DNA from: Tilletiaria anomala UBC 951
Taxonomy: Eukaryota > Basidiomycota > Exobasidiomycetes > Georgefischeriales > Tilletiariaceae
DNA length: 47,305 nt
Assembly (NCBI RefSeq): GCF_000711695.1
Contig: NW_013546896.1
Coordinates: 1 to 47,305 of the forward strand
Direction: 5' to 3'
Position 1 is the first letter of the stretch. Every line of letters starts with the position of its first letter. Of this stretch, positions 32,268 through 45,633 are shown piece after piece. The notes under the pieces are model-generated. The model had not been told where the DNA came from. It searched no databases and saw nothing but the letters and a program-made list of their open reading frames with translations. The position numbers and the translations under genes are program-made.

Positions 32268-32751
32268 GATCACTGCTTTGAAGCTAGAGTATGAGCGGGT
32301 GATCTGCGATGCGATGCATGCAATAAAGGAGGCCCTCCTTTACTCGGACTCTCGACTCGGTCTGACACTCCTGGCGTATTCCAGGAGCAACGAGGCAGTA
32401 TCGATAGCAGTCTATCTTGTGTGACAAGAATGAGGGTCATAGAAGATGGTTAAAAGGAGTGAAGTCGTTAAATTACAAGTTGAATCTGTGATGATGCAAC
32501 TATCGGTTGCGTGTCGCTCTGCAACGCGACACCCAGTGTCATCAACACTCATCTCCCGTTGTCTCTCGCTGCCCATCACCTCGTTGCCGTTGACGACATC
32601 CATATCAATGCGGCACAAGTCACATACACGCCTTGACATCCGATCATCTCCACTTCAGCAGCATACGGGCCTTCGATCACACAGGCTGGAATCAGTCGAT
32701 ACGAAAGAGCGTGTAACAGACTGTATCTTTCCTTGGGACTGCACAGCAACA
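32268..32751. promoter_or_regulatory. Shared divergent promoter region epsilon-COP/ARPC3
   Basis: 484 bp separate the two start codons. A plus-strand frame from 32446 passes through it but belongs to leader sequence before the ARPC3 ATG at 32752. No other gene is seen. Confidence 0.5.
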
Positions 32752-33756
32752 ATGCCGGTGAGGAAACCTGCAGCTTTGACTGTCGAGCTCGCACTGACCA
32801 GCCCTGACCCATGCGGTTATCTCGCCAATCTTCGCATCGAGCTGATTCCCTTTCCATTTTCAGGCATATCATTCCATGTACAACCAAGATCCAGACGCGA
32901 GGGTCTACGGATCCATAGCGCTTTTGCCGATCAGGACACGTATCCGCGGCCCGGCGCCGACTCCAGGTGCGTCTGAATCACACTACAGTGGGTGGAGCCA
33001 CTCGTGCCATGCTCACAAATGCTGTTCATCATGGTTTCATTCGGCATGCTGCGGGCACGTTTGCTATGGGTTTCTCTTTGTGCGTATCGATGCCCCTTTT
33101 AAGCTGATCCGTCGGCTATGGACATCATCGATGAGTCGATCGACCTGTTCAGGGCCAACTCACTCTTCCGCAATTTTGAGATCAAGGGGCCAGCCGACCG
33201 GGTATGTGCCGAGCTGGTACTAGCTACACCTTGTTTCCCTTCTGAGCTGACTACGGACTAATAACTGGATGCATGAAGGCGCTCATCTACCTGATTCTCT
33301 TCATCTCGGACTGCCTCACCAAAATTGCGACCGCAAGAGTGCCTATGTCCCAAAACGAAGCCGTCAAACAGCTTTCGACGTACGCGGTCGACAACTTTGC
33401 GCTGCCGGGAGACGCGAATTTCCCTCTCAATCAGCTCTACTCTGCTCCAAGGGATCGCGCAGAGGCCGGTGAGCGCTATCCGCTCAATTTAATTGCTCGG
33501 CATGAAGGGCTTCTGATTTGGCCATCGATCATTGCATTTTACAGACGCCCTCCGATCATATCTAACTCAAGCAAGGCAGGAAACAGCAGCAAGACTTATC
33601 GAGAAGATCTACATCAATGGCAAGCCAAGCAAGTTCTGGCTAGCATTCACTAAGCGAAAGTTGTATGTGTCATGTCTGCCTTCATGCGCATGTACCGGAG
33701 AACCAAAACTGAAATCAATGCGTGTTCTGTACAGCATGGGCAAGAGCTTGAGCTAG
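32752..33756 (+). CDS. ARC18: ARPC3, 21-kDa subunit of the Arp2/3 complex
   Basis: Six exons, 32752-32757, 32864-32966, 33104-33201, 33279-33468, 33545-33662 and 33735-33756, join to 178 residues, exactly the family length. The first exon holds only ATG CCG; the second continues AYHSMYNQDPDARVYG and LPIRTRIRGPAPTP, the invariant family opening. Then DIIDESIDLFRANSLFRNFE, ALIYLILFISDCLTKIA, NFALPGDANFPLN, SYLTQARQETAARLIEKIY and the end KPSKFWLAFTKRKFMGKSLS. The six-base first exon and 22-base last exon are easy to miss, and no single open frame covers the gene. ARPC3 is needed for branched actin nucleation at endocytic patches. It converges with the sugar symporter (141 bp between stops). Confidence 0.93.
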
Positions 33757-33897
33757 GCGCAAGGTTGCGTTGTCCTGCATTGTAGAGCGCATGGCACCGA
33801 CCAAATGTGTTCCCACGTTAATGAGCCATGCGATGACTAGTAATACAGTGCGTAAGGCGTAACCCCCTTGCCAAAATGCATACGCTACGGGGGCACC

Positions 33898-35952
33898 TCA
33901 TGTGCGAGCAACCAAAGCTTGTCGATGCCTTCTTGCCAGCTGGAATGTGAGGAACCCAGCAATGACAGCGCTGATGGCTCCTAAACGGAACACGATCCCA
34001 ATTGCGGCTGCGTCGTGCTCGGTGTCTCCAGGTGCGGCGGCTGCCCGCTCCACCAGCGAAGCGACTCCTGTGCCTCCTGTCGCTGCTGGCAAAGCACATG
34101 CGATGCATTTTCGTGCTGTCGAGTCCTTAATGGCAAACACTGTATATACCGAGGGAACAACCATCAAACTTAAGTGGCATGTGGTCGCATGTGCAAAGAA
34201 TACTCACAGGCGCTGGAGAGGGCTGTCGAGATGAATTGAGGCACAACGATGGCGATGTTGAGCAGCCCCAGGATTGTTCCCGCTCGCTCGTGCAAATCTC
34301 TCTTTCCCAGTGATTGTTGATAGGCCTCTGTTGCACTCGATTCTCCATTCTCTGCACCATCTGCAGCTTGTGCCTCAGTCTCCCGGTCCTCGTCCGATAG
34401 GAAAGCCTCCCGCTCGGCATCAAAGTGTTGCCCACTCGTATTTCCACTTTGAGTCGATGGAAGCGCACTGATCAAGGCGCCTTCGCGATCATTTGAGACA
34501 AGGATTCCTACTAGGCTATATGGAATCCAGCTGACGATCGCCCAGGAGAAGCCCGTCGTGATGAGCAACATGGAGGCGAGGCCGGCGCTCATAGAAAGTT
34601 CTGCGAAGAGCGTGCTGAACATGGTGAGAGCGAAGAAGAAGGTGGAAAAGCACCACAGTTCCGCCTCCTGCACCTTGTGTTTGAAGATGTTCCTGACCGG
34701 GCCACGCTCGAGGTGCAATGCTATGCTTGGCGAATTCTGTTGCACCCCACCTGCCACGAGGTTTGGAGCAATGATGGAGACGAGAAGAGCCAGAATCGCG
34801 CGATAGAAGAGCGCACCGGCTCCATATCGAGTCGCGCTCACCGGGTCAGCACCGCCAGGTTGTGCTGATGACCAAATAGAGCCAATCCAAAGGGTCGAGT
34901 AGAACATGATTGGGAACCAGCCGAGCCATGAAAAGACTGCATAGGTGAAGAGTCAGCTTCGTAGCCAGACCAGATGATCTCGAAGGGTACGGACATTGTA
35001 CGGCAAAAATCCACTTGAAAGGTGGGGGTAAAGTCCTTGCCGCCACCACAAAGTCTCTGAAGACCTTCTTGAGGTGTTGTAGCACGGCCGCTACGGTTAG
35101 ATGTTGTTCCACGCTGCGCACTAGTCTTCGCTCTTGCGCCGTCCAAGCAGTCACAGCATGTGTGCTAAGCAGAAAGAAACTTGTCATGAAGCAGAGACAC
35201 TTCAGCTGGCCTTCGTTCGATCCTGTTTCAGTGAGTGCTTGCAAACTTGGAAACCAAGAAAACGGTGCATATGTTGGAAGATTCAAGTGAGAGATGAGGA
35301 ACCCAAGGACGTCTCCCAGCCCCGCAAGCCGCGCAGCCCATGCACTAACTTGCCCTTGCGACGATGGAGGAACCATGTCGATGTACAGCGATCGGTCCAT
35401 CGACATTATTGCATTGACACTGAAATCGACCCCGAATACTGCAAATACCGCGCAGAGTTGAGAAATCCAGTGAACCTGACGGTGCAGTTGAATGAGACCG
35501 TGAGCTAAAAACGACTGGGAGCGCTTCCTGAAGAAAGGGTTGCTCACCTTGGCATCATTCGTCGAAGCAAAAGCGCGCCCGATGTCATTCGCAAACGCAA
35601 GTAAAAACATAGCAGCTGTGCTCAAAAGGCAAGCTACGAGCAAGAATGGGCGGCGTCGTCCCCATCTGTGCGTTGACCCATCTGCGAGCACACCGATGAC
35701 AGGCTGAACGATCAGTCCGCTGAGAGGCCCCGCGACGAGCACGGCAGCTACTTGGCTTTTCGAGAGGCCCAGCTCGATCAAGTAAGGGCTAGCAAAAGCC
35801 ATTTCCATGCTCCATACCAGCTGCCAGCCAAAGGCACCGACGGTGAGCAGCGGCAGCTGCAGCTGGGGGGGACCCCGAAGGACGGCTGGCTGATCGGCAA
35901 CGTCGACGCCAGGCGGCGGGAGGTCCGACTGCGCAGCTCCTCCACACAACAT
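33898..35952 (-). CDS. SLC45/Sut1-type sugar:proton symporter (sucrose or alpha-glucoside)
   Basis: Four exons, 35952-35548, 35475-34995, 34936-34208 and 34139-33898, give 618 residues in one frame. The family signature is clear: FGWQLVWSMEMAFASPYLIE in TM1, GLSKSQVAAVLVAGPLSGLI, then QPVIGVLADGSTHRWGRRRP with the RWGRRRP loop motif. Next come FGVDFSVNAIMSMDRSLYID, and IFAVQFFSWLGWFPIMFYST built across a splice junction (donor GTCCGT, less common than GTGAGT). A long cytosolic loop of about 70 residues rich in Glu, Ser and Gln lies before the last helices, and a Pro/Ala-rich loop sits between TM11 and TM12. Fungal members such as S. pombe Sut1 carry maltose or sucrose with protons at the plasma membrane. 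The start is the first ATG in frame near the domain. Confidence 0.85.
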
Positions 35953-36533
35953 GACGACGGCTGCTCCTGAGCGTGACGAGCAGCGCTGGGATGGAACCTG
36001 CAGACGCCACAAGCGCTCTTCCCGCTGCGTCTATGGACGGTGGCCTCAGCTGGAACCGAGAAGTGGCCTGCATTGGAGGCCCCGCAACATGATTCGATCG
36101 GCCAAATTCGAAGCCGCTGATAAGGTAAGTAGGGTTCATCCCATGCCATGGTTGTGAAGGACCGAAACGAGCACGTGACCATGCCCATGCGCTCAGCTAC
36201 GTATGGGGAATGGGCCCCACCATCAGTATATTCTACCATCATCTCCTTCTCCCCTCACCTCACATATGCTCGATTCTGTTATACACACCTGGATATTTCT
36301 CAGCCTTCTATGGATCTAGCCATTATCCCTGCCTGCCTTCATAGAGGGCAATCGCACCCCTGGGGATTGGCCTACTGTGAGCACCGGCAGTTGCAACCCC
36401 TATCAAACTCTGGATTCTGGAAGCACTCTCTGGAGCAACGGCTTACGAAACTAACTTTGGAGTTTGGACAGGCATTCCAAGCTGAGCGCACTTCATTGTC
36501 AGAAAGCATGTATATTCTGGCGAACAGCTCCTC
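35953..36533. other. Intergenic between same-strand genes
   Basis: 5' flank of the sugar symporter and 3' flank of RIX7. Short frames only; no motif or repeat was seen. Confidence 0.5.
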
Positions 36534-39557
<3,024 letters not shown>

Positions 39558-40008
39558 GATGGTAACTTCCTCCAAGCCTGATTTCGTCCCAACTCGTCGG
39601 CTCTCGTCTAAATCAATTGAAACCGGTTTCTCCGACGGAGAATTTAGATTGACGCATACACAGCTCCGGCAGCCGGCTTCCTTTGCCCAGAGGAATACCC
39701 ATGTGGTGGATAACAAGTGTGCTGAAGACGATGAAATCGCATGTTGAAGCAAGCTCGAAAAGTCGAAAAAGATGTCTTACGAGATGAAGAAAAGTTGATT
39801 GCACCGAATATCGGACCGCATTACGTATTCAATTTTTCTCGTGTGCTTTTCCTTCATCATTCAGGTGTTGAGCAGTAGCAGCTAGTGTGCACAAGTCGCT
39901 AGCAAGCGATACTATCCTCATCATGATCGTCGGTGCCTGCTGTTTCACAAGGACAGGGACTAACGGCTTCGATTACGTGCCCATCATCGGTCCAGTTACA
40001 TCCAATAC
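39558..40008. promoter_or_regulatory. Shared divergent promoter region RIX7/MRH4
   Basis: 451 bp lie between the RIX7 and MRH4 start codons. No other gene is seen. If the upstream RIX7 ATG at 39752 were used, the gap would be 256 bp. Confidence 0.5.
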
Positions 40009-42479
40009 ATGACGCTTTCTCTGCTTGCAGCGCAAGTTCTGGCGGCAGCACGGGCTTCAAGGCCACGCTCGTCTGCACTGCGGGTGGCAACAACACCTTG
40101 CACCAACTTGCAATGCCCGGCTTCGAGGGTGAGAAACATCTCTCATTCTGCGGAGCCGGCTGATCTTCGTCCAAGTGCTATTGGATCGAGGACATTCAGC
40201 ACTCCATCTCCCTTCTCGGAACTAGCCGCAAAAGTCGACAGTGACATACCGTCACAGTCTTCGACAGAGCGCGTTGCCAAGTCGAAGGTAACCAAAGGGA
40301 AGTCAACATCTAGCCCGGCATCTTTTGAGGTAAGCAGCTTCCGAATACAAGTATCGGAACAGTATTGCGTCCTTTTTGATCCCCTTGCTGATATATTGAT
40401 ACGTGATTTTCACAGGACCTCGGCATCAATCGTCGTTTGGCTGTTTTGTTGACATCGAGCTATCCCGAAGTCCAAGTCCCAACGCTGGCTCAAGCCACAA
40501 TCATTCCAGCACTTCTTGCGAAACCTCGCAGTGATCTGATCGCCAGAGCACTCACGGGTACAGGCAAAAGCTTCGGGCTGCTTTTAGCGCTTCTTGCTCA
40601 GCCGCGCCTTCGTTTCAGCAACGAGAACCTTGAAGTTCCGGTGAAAGATCCAAATCAAGACCCAGTAAAGTCTGGTCAACCGTCTGAAGTTGCGCGCAGG
40701 GAGGGGGTCCAGCACCTGGCAATCTCATCCATCATTCTCGTGCCCACAAATGAGCTCGCCTACCAATATCTCAATTGGGGGCGCAAACTCATTCCTTCCA
40801 GCGCGCTACCCTCGCTCGATCCCATTCTACAAATTGTGGTCAACGAGCCTGGCGCACCGTCATGTGCGGATCAACTTTTAAAGATGCGGACCACACCACC
40901 ACACATTCTAATTGCAACTCCTTCACGGCTGCTCGAACTGTGGGAACATGCTGATCTCACAACAGGCAACGCGCGCAAAACGCTAGGGATAAAGACAGCC
41001 AGGACCCTCGTTCTTGATGAGGCAGATGCCCTTCTCAAATTGCCGGGTCGTTTTCCTTCCAAGAAGCTTGCATGGAAGCACGAAAAGCACAAGCCATTCG
41101 TGTTGCAGCTTCTCAACCGAATCATGCGCTCTCGATACACTTGCAGCAGTGGTCAAGGTCATCCGAGCGCGGGGATGGAATTTACTTTACCCGAAGATTC
41201 TCCCAAGGAAGCGTCGCTTGCCCCAAGCAGGCACCAAAATGCAGGTGCAATGACCAAGCCGAGGGAGAAAGTTCGACGGACCGTACATCTTTCTCGCGAA
41301 CAGGCAGAAGAAAAGCGGATGTACACCCGTCCCCTCAGCAGACCAAATCTGGCTGATATGTTCAAAGACTCCTCGCCTCCTCCGGACATGCTACCACTGC
41401 AGCTTGTCTGCGTCAGTGCAACAGCTAACTCCATCCTCCGTCACTTCCTGGGTGCACGCACTGGCTGGCTGCGAATCGGCTACACAGAAAAAGGCTCTGT
41501 GAGGGGCAGATGGCTTGACCTCATGGGTCTCAGCGGGGAACTCAAAAGGGGGATGCGTGACGGTGCTGTCTTGAACGGCCCCGCTCCCGCAGGGTCGGAC
41601 CTGATGAGCATTTCAAGACCGAATGCGCAGCCGAAGGATGCCGATGCCTTGTTGCCGAAGGAGTTGCGCCACTTTTGCATCGTTGTCGATCAGCCTGAGC
41701 CCGAGTCTGGGCTCAGACCGCATTCACTTAAACGAAAAGAGGTCGACGGGCAAATTCCAAAGATGCGCAACCTATACAGGCTTCCACCTCAAGTGCGAGC
41801 GTCCAATGAGCCGCAGGTACCAGAGGGAAAGCGTCCCAAGCCTGCAGTGGTCGAGGCTTGGGGTTCCAACGACGACAAGGAAGAGGCCGACGACGCCATC
41901 GTCCGTGCGACAGCCTATGCATTTGCTGTCGAAGGTGCACAGCGCGCGCTAGCAGTGATACCGCCCTTTTGGAGTATCTTCAGGACACGAGACCGCCTCG
42001 CTGAACTCGGCGTGCCAGTCCGGATCGTGGACCGAGAAGCTTTGGCCGAATTATCGGAAACGACAGGCTCCGTCCTCTACTTATTGCAGTCGCTCAACAC
42101 GCGTGGCCTGGATCTGCCTGACCTCAGCCACGTGTTCATTCTCGGCTGGCAGTCTGCGAAAACTACAGTAGAATACACACATCTCGCGGGTCGCGCTGCA
42201 CGGATGAAACCTTTGCCAACCAGACCTGACTCATCTGCCGATCATCAAGACGTGGCCGATGCTTTTACCCGCCCCGATGGCACAGTCATCACGATTCTTG
42301 CGGGTCTACACTACAAAGACCAGCACGTCGCCTTCGAGGGTGGGGAGTACTTAAAGACCGTCTCGCGCGGTGAGCTAAGCATGAAGACAATCCTCAAACA
42401 CCTCGGCGTAAGCCGCGTCCCCTTGGGGCTCGACTTCTTTCAAATGCAGCCGGACGAACCTGATTCCGACGAGAATTGA
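40009..42479 (+). CDS. MRH4: MRH4-type mitochondrial DEAD-box RNA helicase
   Basis: Two exons, 40009-40329 and 40416-42479, give 794 residues. The N-terminus is Arg/Ser/Ala-rich and lacks acids over about 45 residues, a mitochondrial targeting sequence. Helicase motifs in order: motif I ARALTGTGKSFG (about residue 155), Ia PTNELAYQ, Ib ATPSRLLELW, II VLDEADALLK (DEAD at about 308), III VSATANS, V NTRGLDLPDLSHV and VI YTHLAGRAARM. A family trait is the divergence from canonical helicases (TGTGKS, LDLPDLS) and long insertions between motifs II and III and before motif IV. Yeast Mrh4 assembles the large mitoribosomal subunit at 21S rRNA. The intron is 86 bp with GTAAGC. It converges on the acyltransferase with 234 bp between stops. 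Confidence 0.88.
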
Positions 42480-42713
42480 CTCTCGTGAGACTTTGCGTGG
42501 ATTCCTTACGCATAGCATGTTGGATCACTCGCAAGCTCATTTAATACATGTAGCTGACATCATTTAAGCATTGCTGAGGCCGTTTTATCGCTACTCATTT
42601 AGCTTGTGGCTTTGGCTCGTATCTTTCTACAGCCCTTGTCCAGCTTGCTGTGCCTGCTACCCCACTTAATCGATTGACTTCTTGCCTTCGTCCCCGAATT
42701 ATTAGCGACCCTT

Positions 42714-44668
42714 CTACTTGGCGACTGCTTCCTTCGCCACCGCCTCTACTGCATCAAGATCTGGCACCAAGTGCTCGCCAGCCGTCTTTTTGCTTCCTGC
42801 AACTTCATCGTCGCCGTCCGTGATATCGCTTGCGCTGGTGACGCCTCTGGGCCTGCGAACGCGCCCACTCTGTTGGTCGAGCCACCTGGCGCCTCCCATT
42901 CTAAAGAAAACCATGCTACCGAACGCCATGATGGCCCCGTACCAGCACATGCTGTGGTATGCTGCGATGCTCTTGCCAAAGTCCAGCACCAAGAATGGCG
43001 CAACGGTAAAGTTGAGCGTGAATTGCACAGCGGCTATTGAACAGCCCGCGTAGACCAGCTGCGATGGCGAATACCGGCTGAGGGTGCCAAAGGATGGGTT
43101 GGGAGCGCGTGTGTCGGCAAAGAATATCGGGCGTACGTGCCGTCGCAGTTGACGAGCAATGGAGGACTGCACGCCGGCAAGGAAGAATGCGACGTAGTAG
43201 CCGGGTGCTACACCGTGCCAAAATGCGCTCGTCAGGAAAGTGGCCATAGTTGTCTTGAACCCCGGCTTGCGGCCGGGTCGCGTGAGACGTTTGTATACAT
43301 TATTCCGGAGCCAGACATCTGGAACGAAAGGAGGAATGTGTTGAGCGCTTGATTGAACATCGCCCATCGATGAAACTACTCACTTGTGTTCATGTTCCAA
43401 GCATCCAAGAGCTCCTTCCAGTTGTTGGCGAACTCAATCTTTGCAATGTTGATATTTTGACATCTGTTCCACTTCGTCTTCCCGTCTGGACTGATGCCGT
43501 AGAAACCTAAACCAGACATGATGCATGCGCCCTACAAACAGCAGAGGCATAGAAGGGTGTAAGGTCGCGAAAATGATGCAGGAGAAATGTCCGAAACACT
43601 TACGTTGGTCAAGCTCCAAACAGCGTAGTACTTTGTCCGCGCGAAAAACCCAGCAGCATTCGCAAAGGCGATTCGTTTCCACCAGGCCCATTCCCTAACG
43701 CCACCTTCCGCCACCGGAGTGATGAGGCGGAAGTAGTCCCACTGCGCCGAATAGAGACTGTAAATAGCCATAAAAACCAGACCGACGCCGAGTTCTGTGA
43801 GAGCTGCGGATACCCGTCCTGCAGGGGGAGGTCGAGGCTCATGCCCTGGCCCGTTGCCGTTTACGCTAACGACTGGCTTCCCATTTTCACCCTTAGCTTT
43901 TTCCGACTTGCTAAGCGGGAATAATGAGCCGTCTGCCCATTTCTTGTAGTCGGCAAATCGCGTGCTAGGACCGATCATGACACCCGGAAAGTAAAAGGCA
44001 TACCCGAGGAACTCGAGAATGCTGGGCATTTCGGCGATACGTGTCTTCTTTTGTGCGTCGTCGCATTGTTCGACGGAACGTTGGCGGCCGTCATAGCAGT
44101 CCCAAGCAAACGTAGTGAGATTCATGACGAGGACCATTTGTGCAGCTGTGATCTCGATGGTGGTGAGTGGAATCGAACCAAAGTGGCGTACGAGATGACT
44201 GGCGTTAGATGACGCGGTAGCATCAGCAATCGAACCTCCTCTTCATCGCTACGGGTTCACAACATACTTGATCGTCAAATGCCCCATCTGGCCGGCAAAC
44301 ACTAGCCAGGGCATCCGCTTTCCACCAACCTTGTACTTGACCATCACGTATGTCAGCAAGCTCGTACCGAGAAGCTGCAAGTAGCCGCTATAGAGGTTCA
44401 TCACCGGAACCAGGAAGAAAGTGGAAAGGACCACATTGGCAATGTGCTTGGCCCTTGGGGACAGATACGGCAATGGGTAGGCTAGGGGATACGACAGAAG
44501 GAACAAGCCGAAAAGCTGCATATGTCAAGTAAATCGAATTGATGTCATCTTGAGATCAAGCTCGAATTGCCAGAGAATGAAAGGTCCCTAACGTGCGTCA
44601 CTCACCTTGAGGTAGTCGACCGGCGTGCCCGACAGGCTGGATAGCTGAGAAAGCCACTCCGACACCAT
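42714..44668 (-). CDS. ALE1: ALE1-type lysophospholipid acyltransferase (MBOAT)
   Basis: Five exons, 44668-44606, 44515-44253, 44198-43604, 43531-43384 and 43318-42714, give 557 residues. Introns are 54-90 bp, all GT-AG, all in phase. MBOAT landmarks: GHLTIKYVVNPHLVRHFGS across the second junction, EITAAQMVLVMNLTTFAWDC, LEFLGYAFYFPGVMIGPSTR, the segment KWNRCQNINIAKIEFANNWK, WNMNTNVWLRNNVYKRL with the conserved Asn, and the active-site His in TSAFWHGVAPGYY (about residue 392). Multiple hydrophobic helices span the length. A charged C-terminal tail ends in Lys (EAVAKEAVAK), compatible with ER retention. The enzyme re-acylates lysophosphatidylcholine and lysophosphatidylethanolamine in the Lands cycle at the ER. 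The start has a clear ATG with 21 codons before the first intron. Confidence 0.92.
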
Positions 44669-45633
44669 ATTGCCGTCTTTCACCAAAAATTAAGAAATAT
44701 AAAGATCACGGAGGGCTTTGGATAGAACGAGTCCGACGATCTTGCAGATGTGGTGACTTTGCGAGCGTGAGCAGTGACAAAAACGACAACCCGAGTCGCT
44801 TCTTAACCATGCACACCTGCGTATTCAAGAACCGAGGTGCCCCGTTACCCCGAGCCAACGCATGCACAAGACTGATAATTCCAAGCCGACCATGAAGGTG
44901 CGTCGGTGCGGTGAAGAGGCTTTGCCTAGTGGAGAAGTGCTTGCGTTGGGGACAAAGTCACGTCCATGCTCAGTGCAACGATGGGAAAGAACTTGTTGAG
45001 TGGAAGAAGTGATCGAGGATCGGCATGTGAGACATCATCCAAACGCCGTATAAAGCGAGAAAAGTTGGGGCTTTTTTCACCCATGTCACAAAAGCACATG
45101 TTCCACCAACCCTTGGCTGACACCTCATACGCAATAATGAGCAACATCAAGATGCGAGCTTTTGTGATGTGCTTCAGACATCATGGAAGGTAAATTGGCA
45201 TGCTGGGTCAAATGAAACGATGTTTGCGGCTATGTGAGGGGGTACCGTGCTGGCCCAACTGGAACTGAAGCCCCCGAATCGCGATTCCAGCCTGCTGCTC
45301 GTTAAGCTATCTCCGCTGCAGCCTTCCTTGAACATCTTGCTGACTGGAGGCCCTGCATGGCTTTTTGTATCGCTGATGCTTCCTATAACATGCTACACTC
45401 TCTTCGCCAAACAAGAGAAGGCCGAGCTACTCATGCGAAGAATCGGCCACAACTCCAAGGAGCTGACTCGCTCCTTTCATGAATGTCGAAAATCTGCTTT
45501 CAAGTCTCGATGCGTCAAGCTGACACCTCGGACTTGACGATCTCAATCAGACGGACACTCTGTGTACGCGTCCGATTGCCTCCCTTTATCCGAAGGGGGG
45601 CACCTCAGAGTCCAAGCGCAGGGCTCCGCAAGA
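44669..45633. other. Intergenic or upstream exons of the last gene
   Basis: About 960 bp without a supported gene. A plus-strand frame at 45247-45537 ends in a basic, helical stretch (KSAFKSRCVKLTPRT) and another near 45530 reads LNQTDTLCTRPIASLYPKGG. These could be upstream exons of the gene that continues to the window end, but no consistent splice chain was found. Confidence 0.35.

Noticed and set aside
44160-44260. tRNA-like B box GGTTCGATTCC on the minus strand
   Set aside because: It lies inside the ALE1 coding exon, and no A box or acceptor-stem pairing is found at the right distance.
45250-45330. tRNA-like segment (TAGCTTAACGAG on the minus strand)
   Set aside because: The A-box match is imperfect and the B box is absent.
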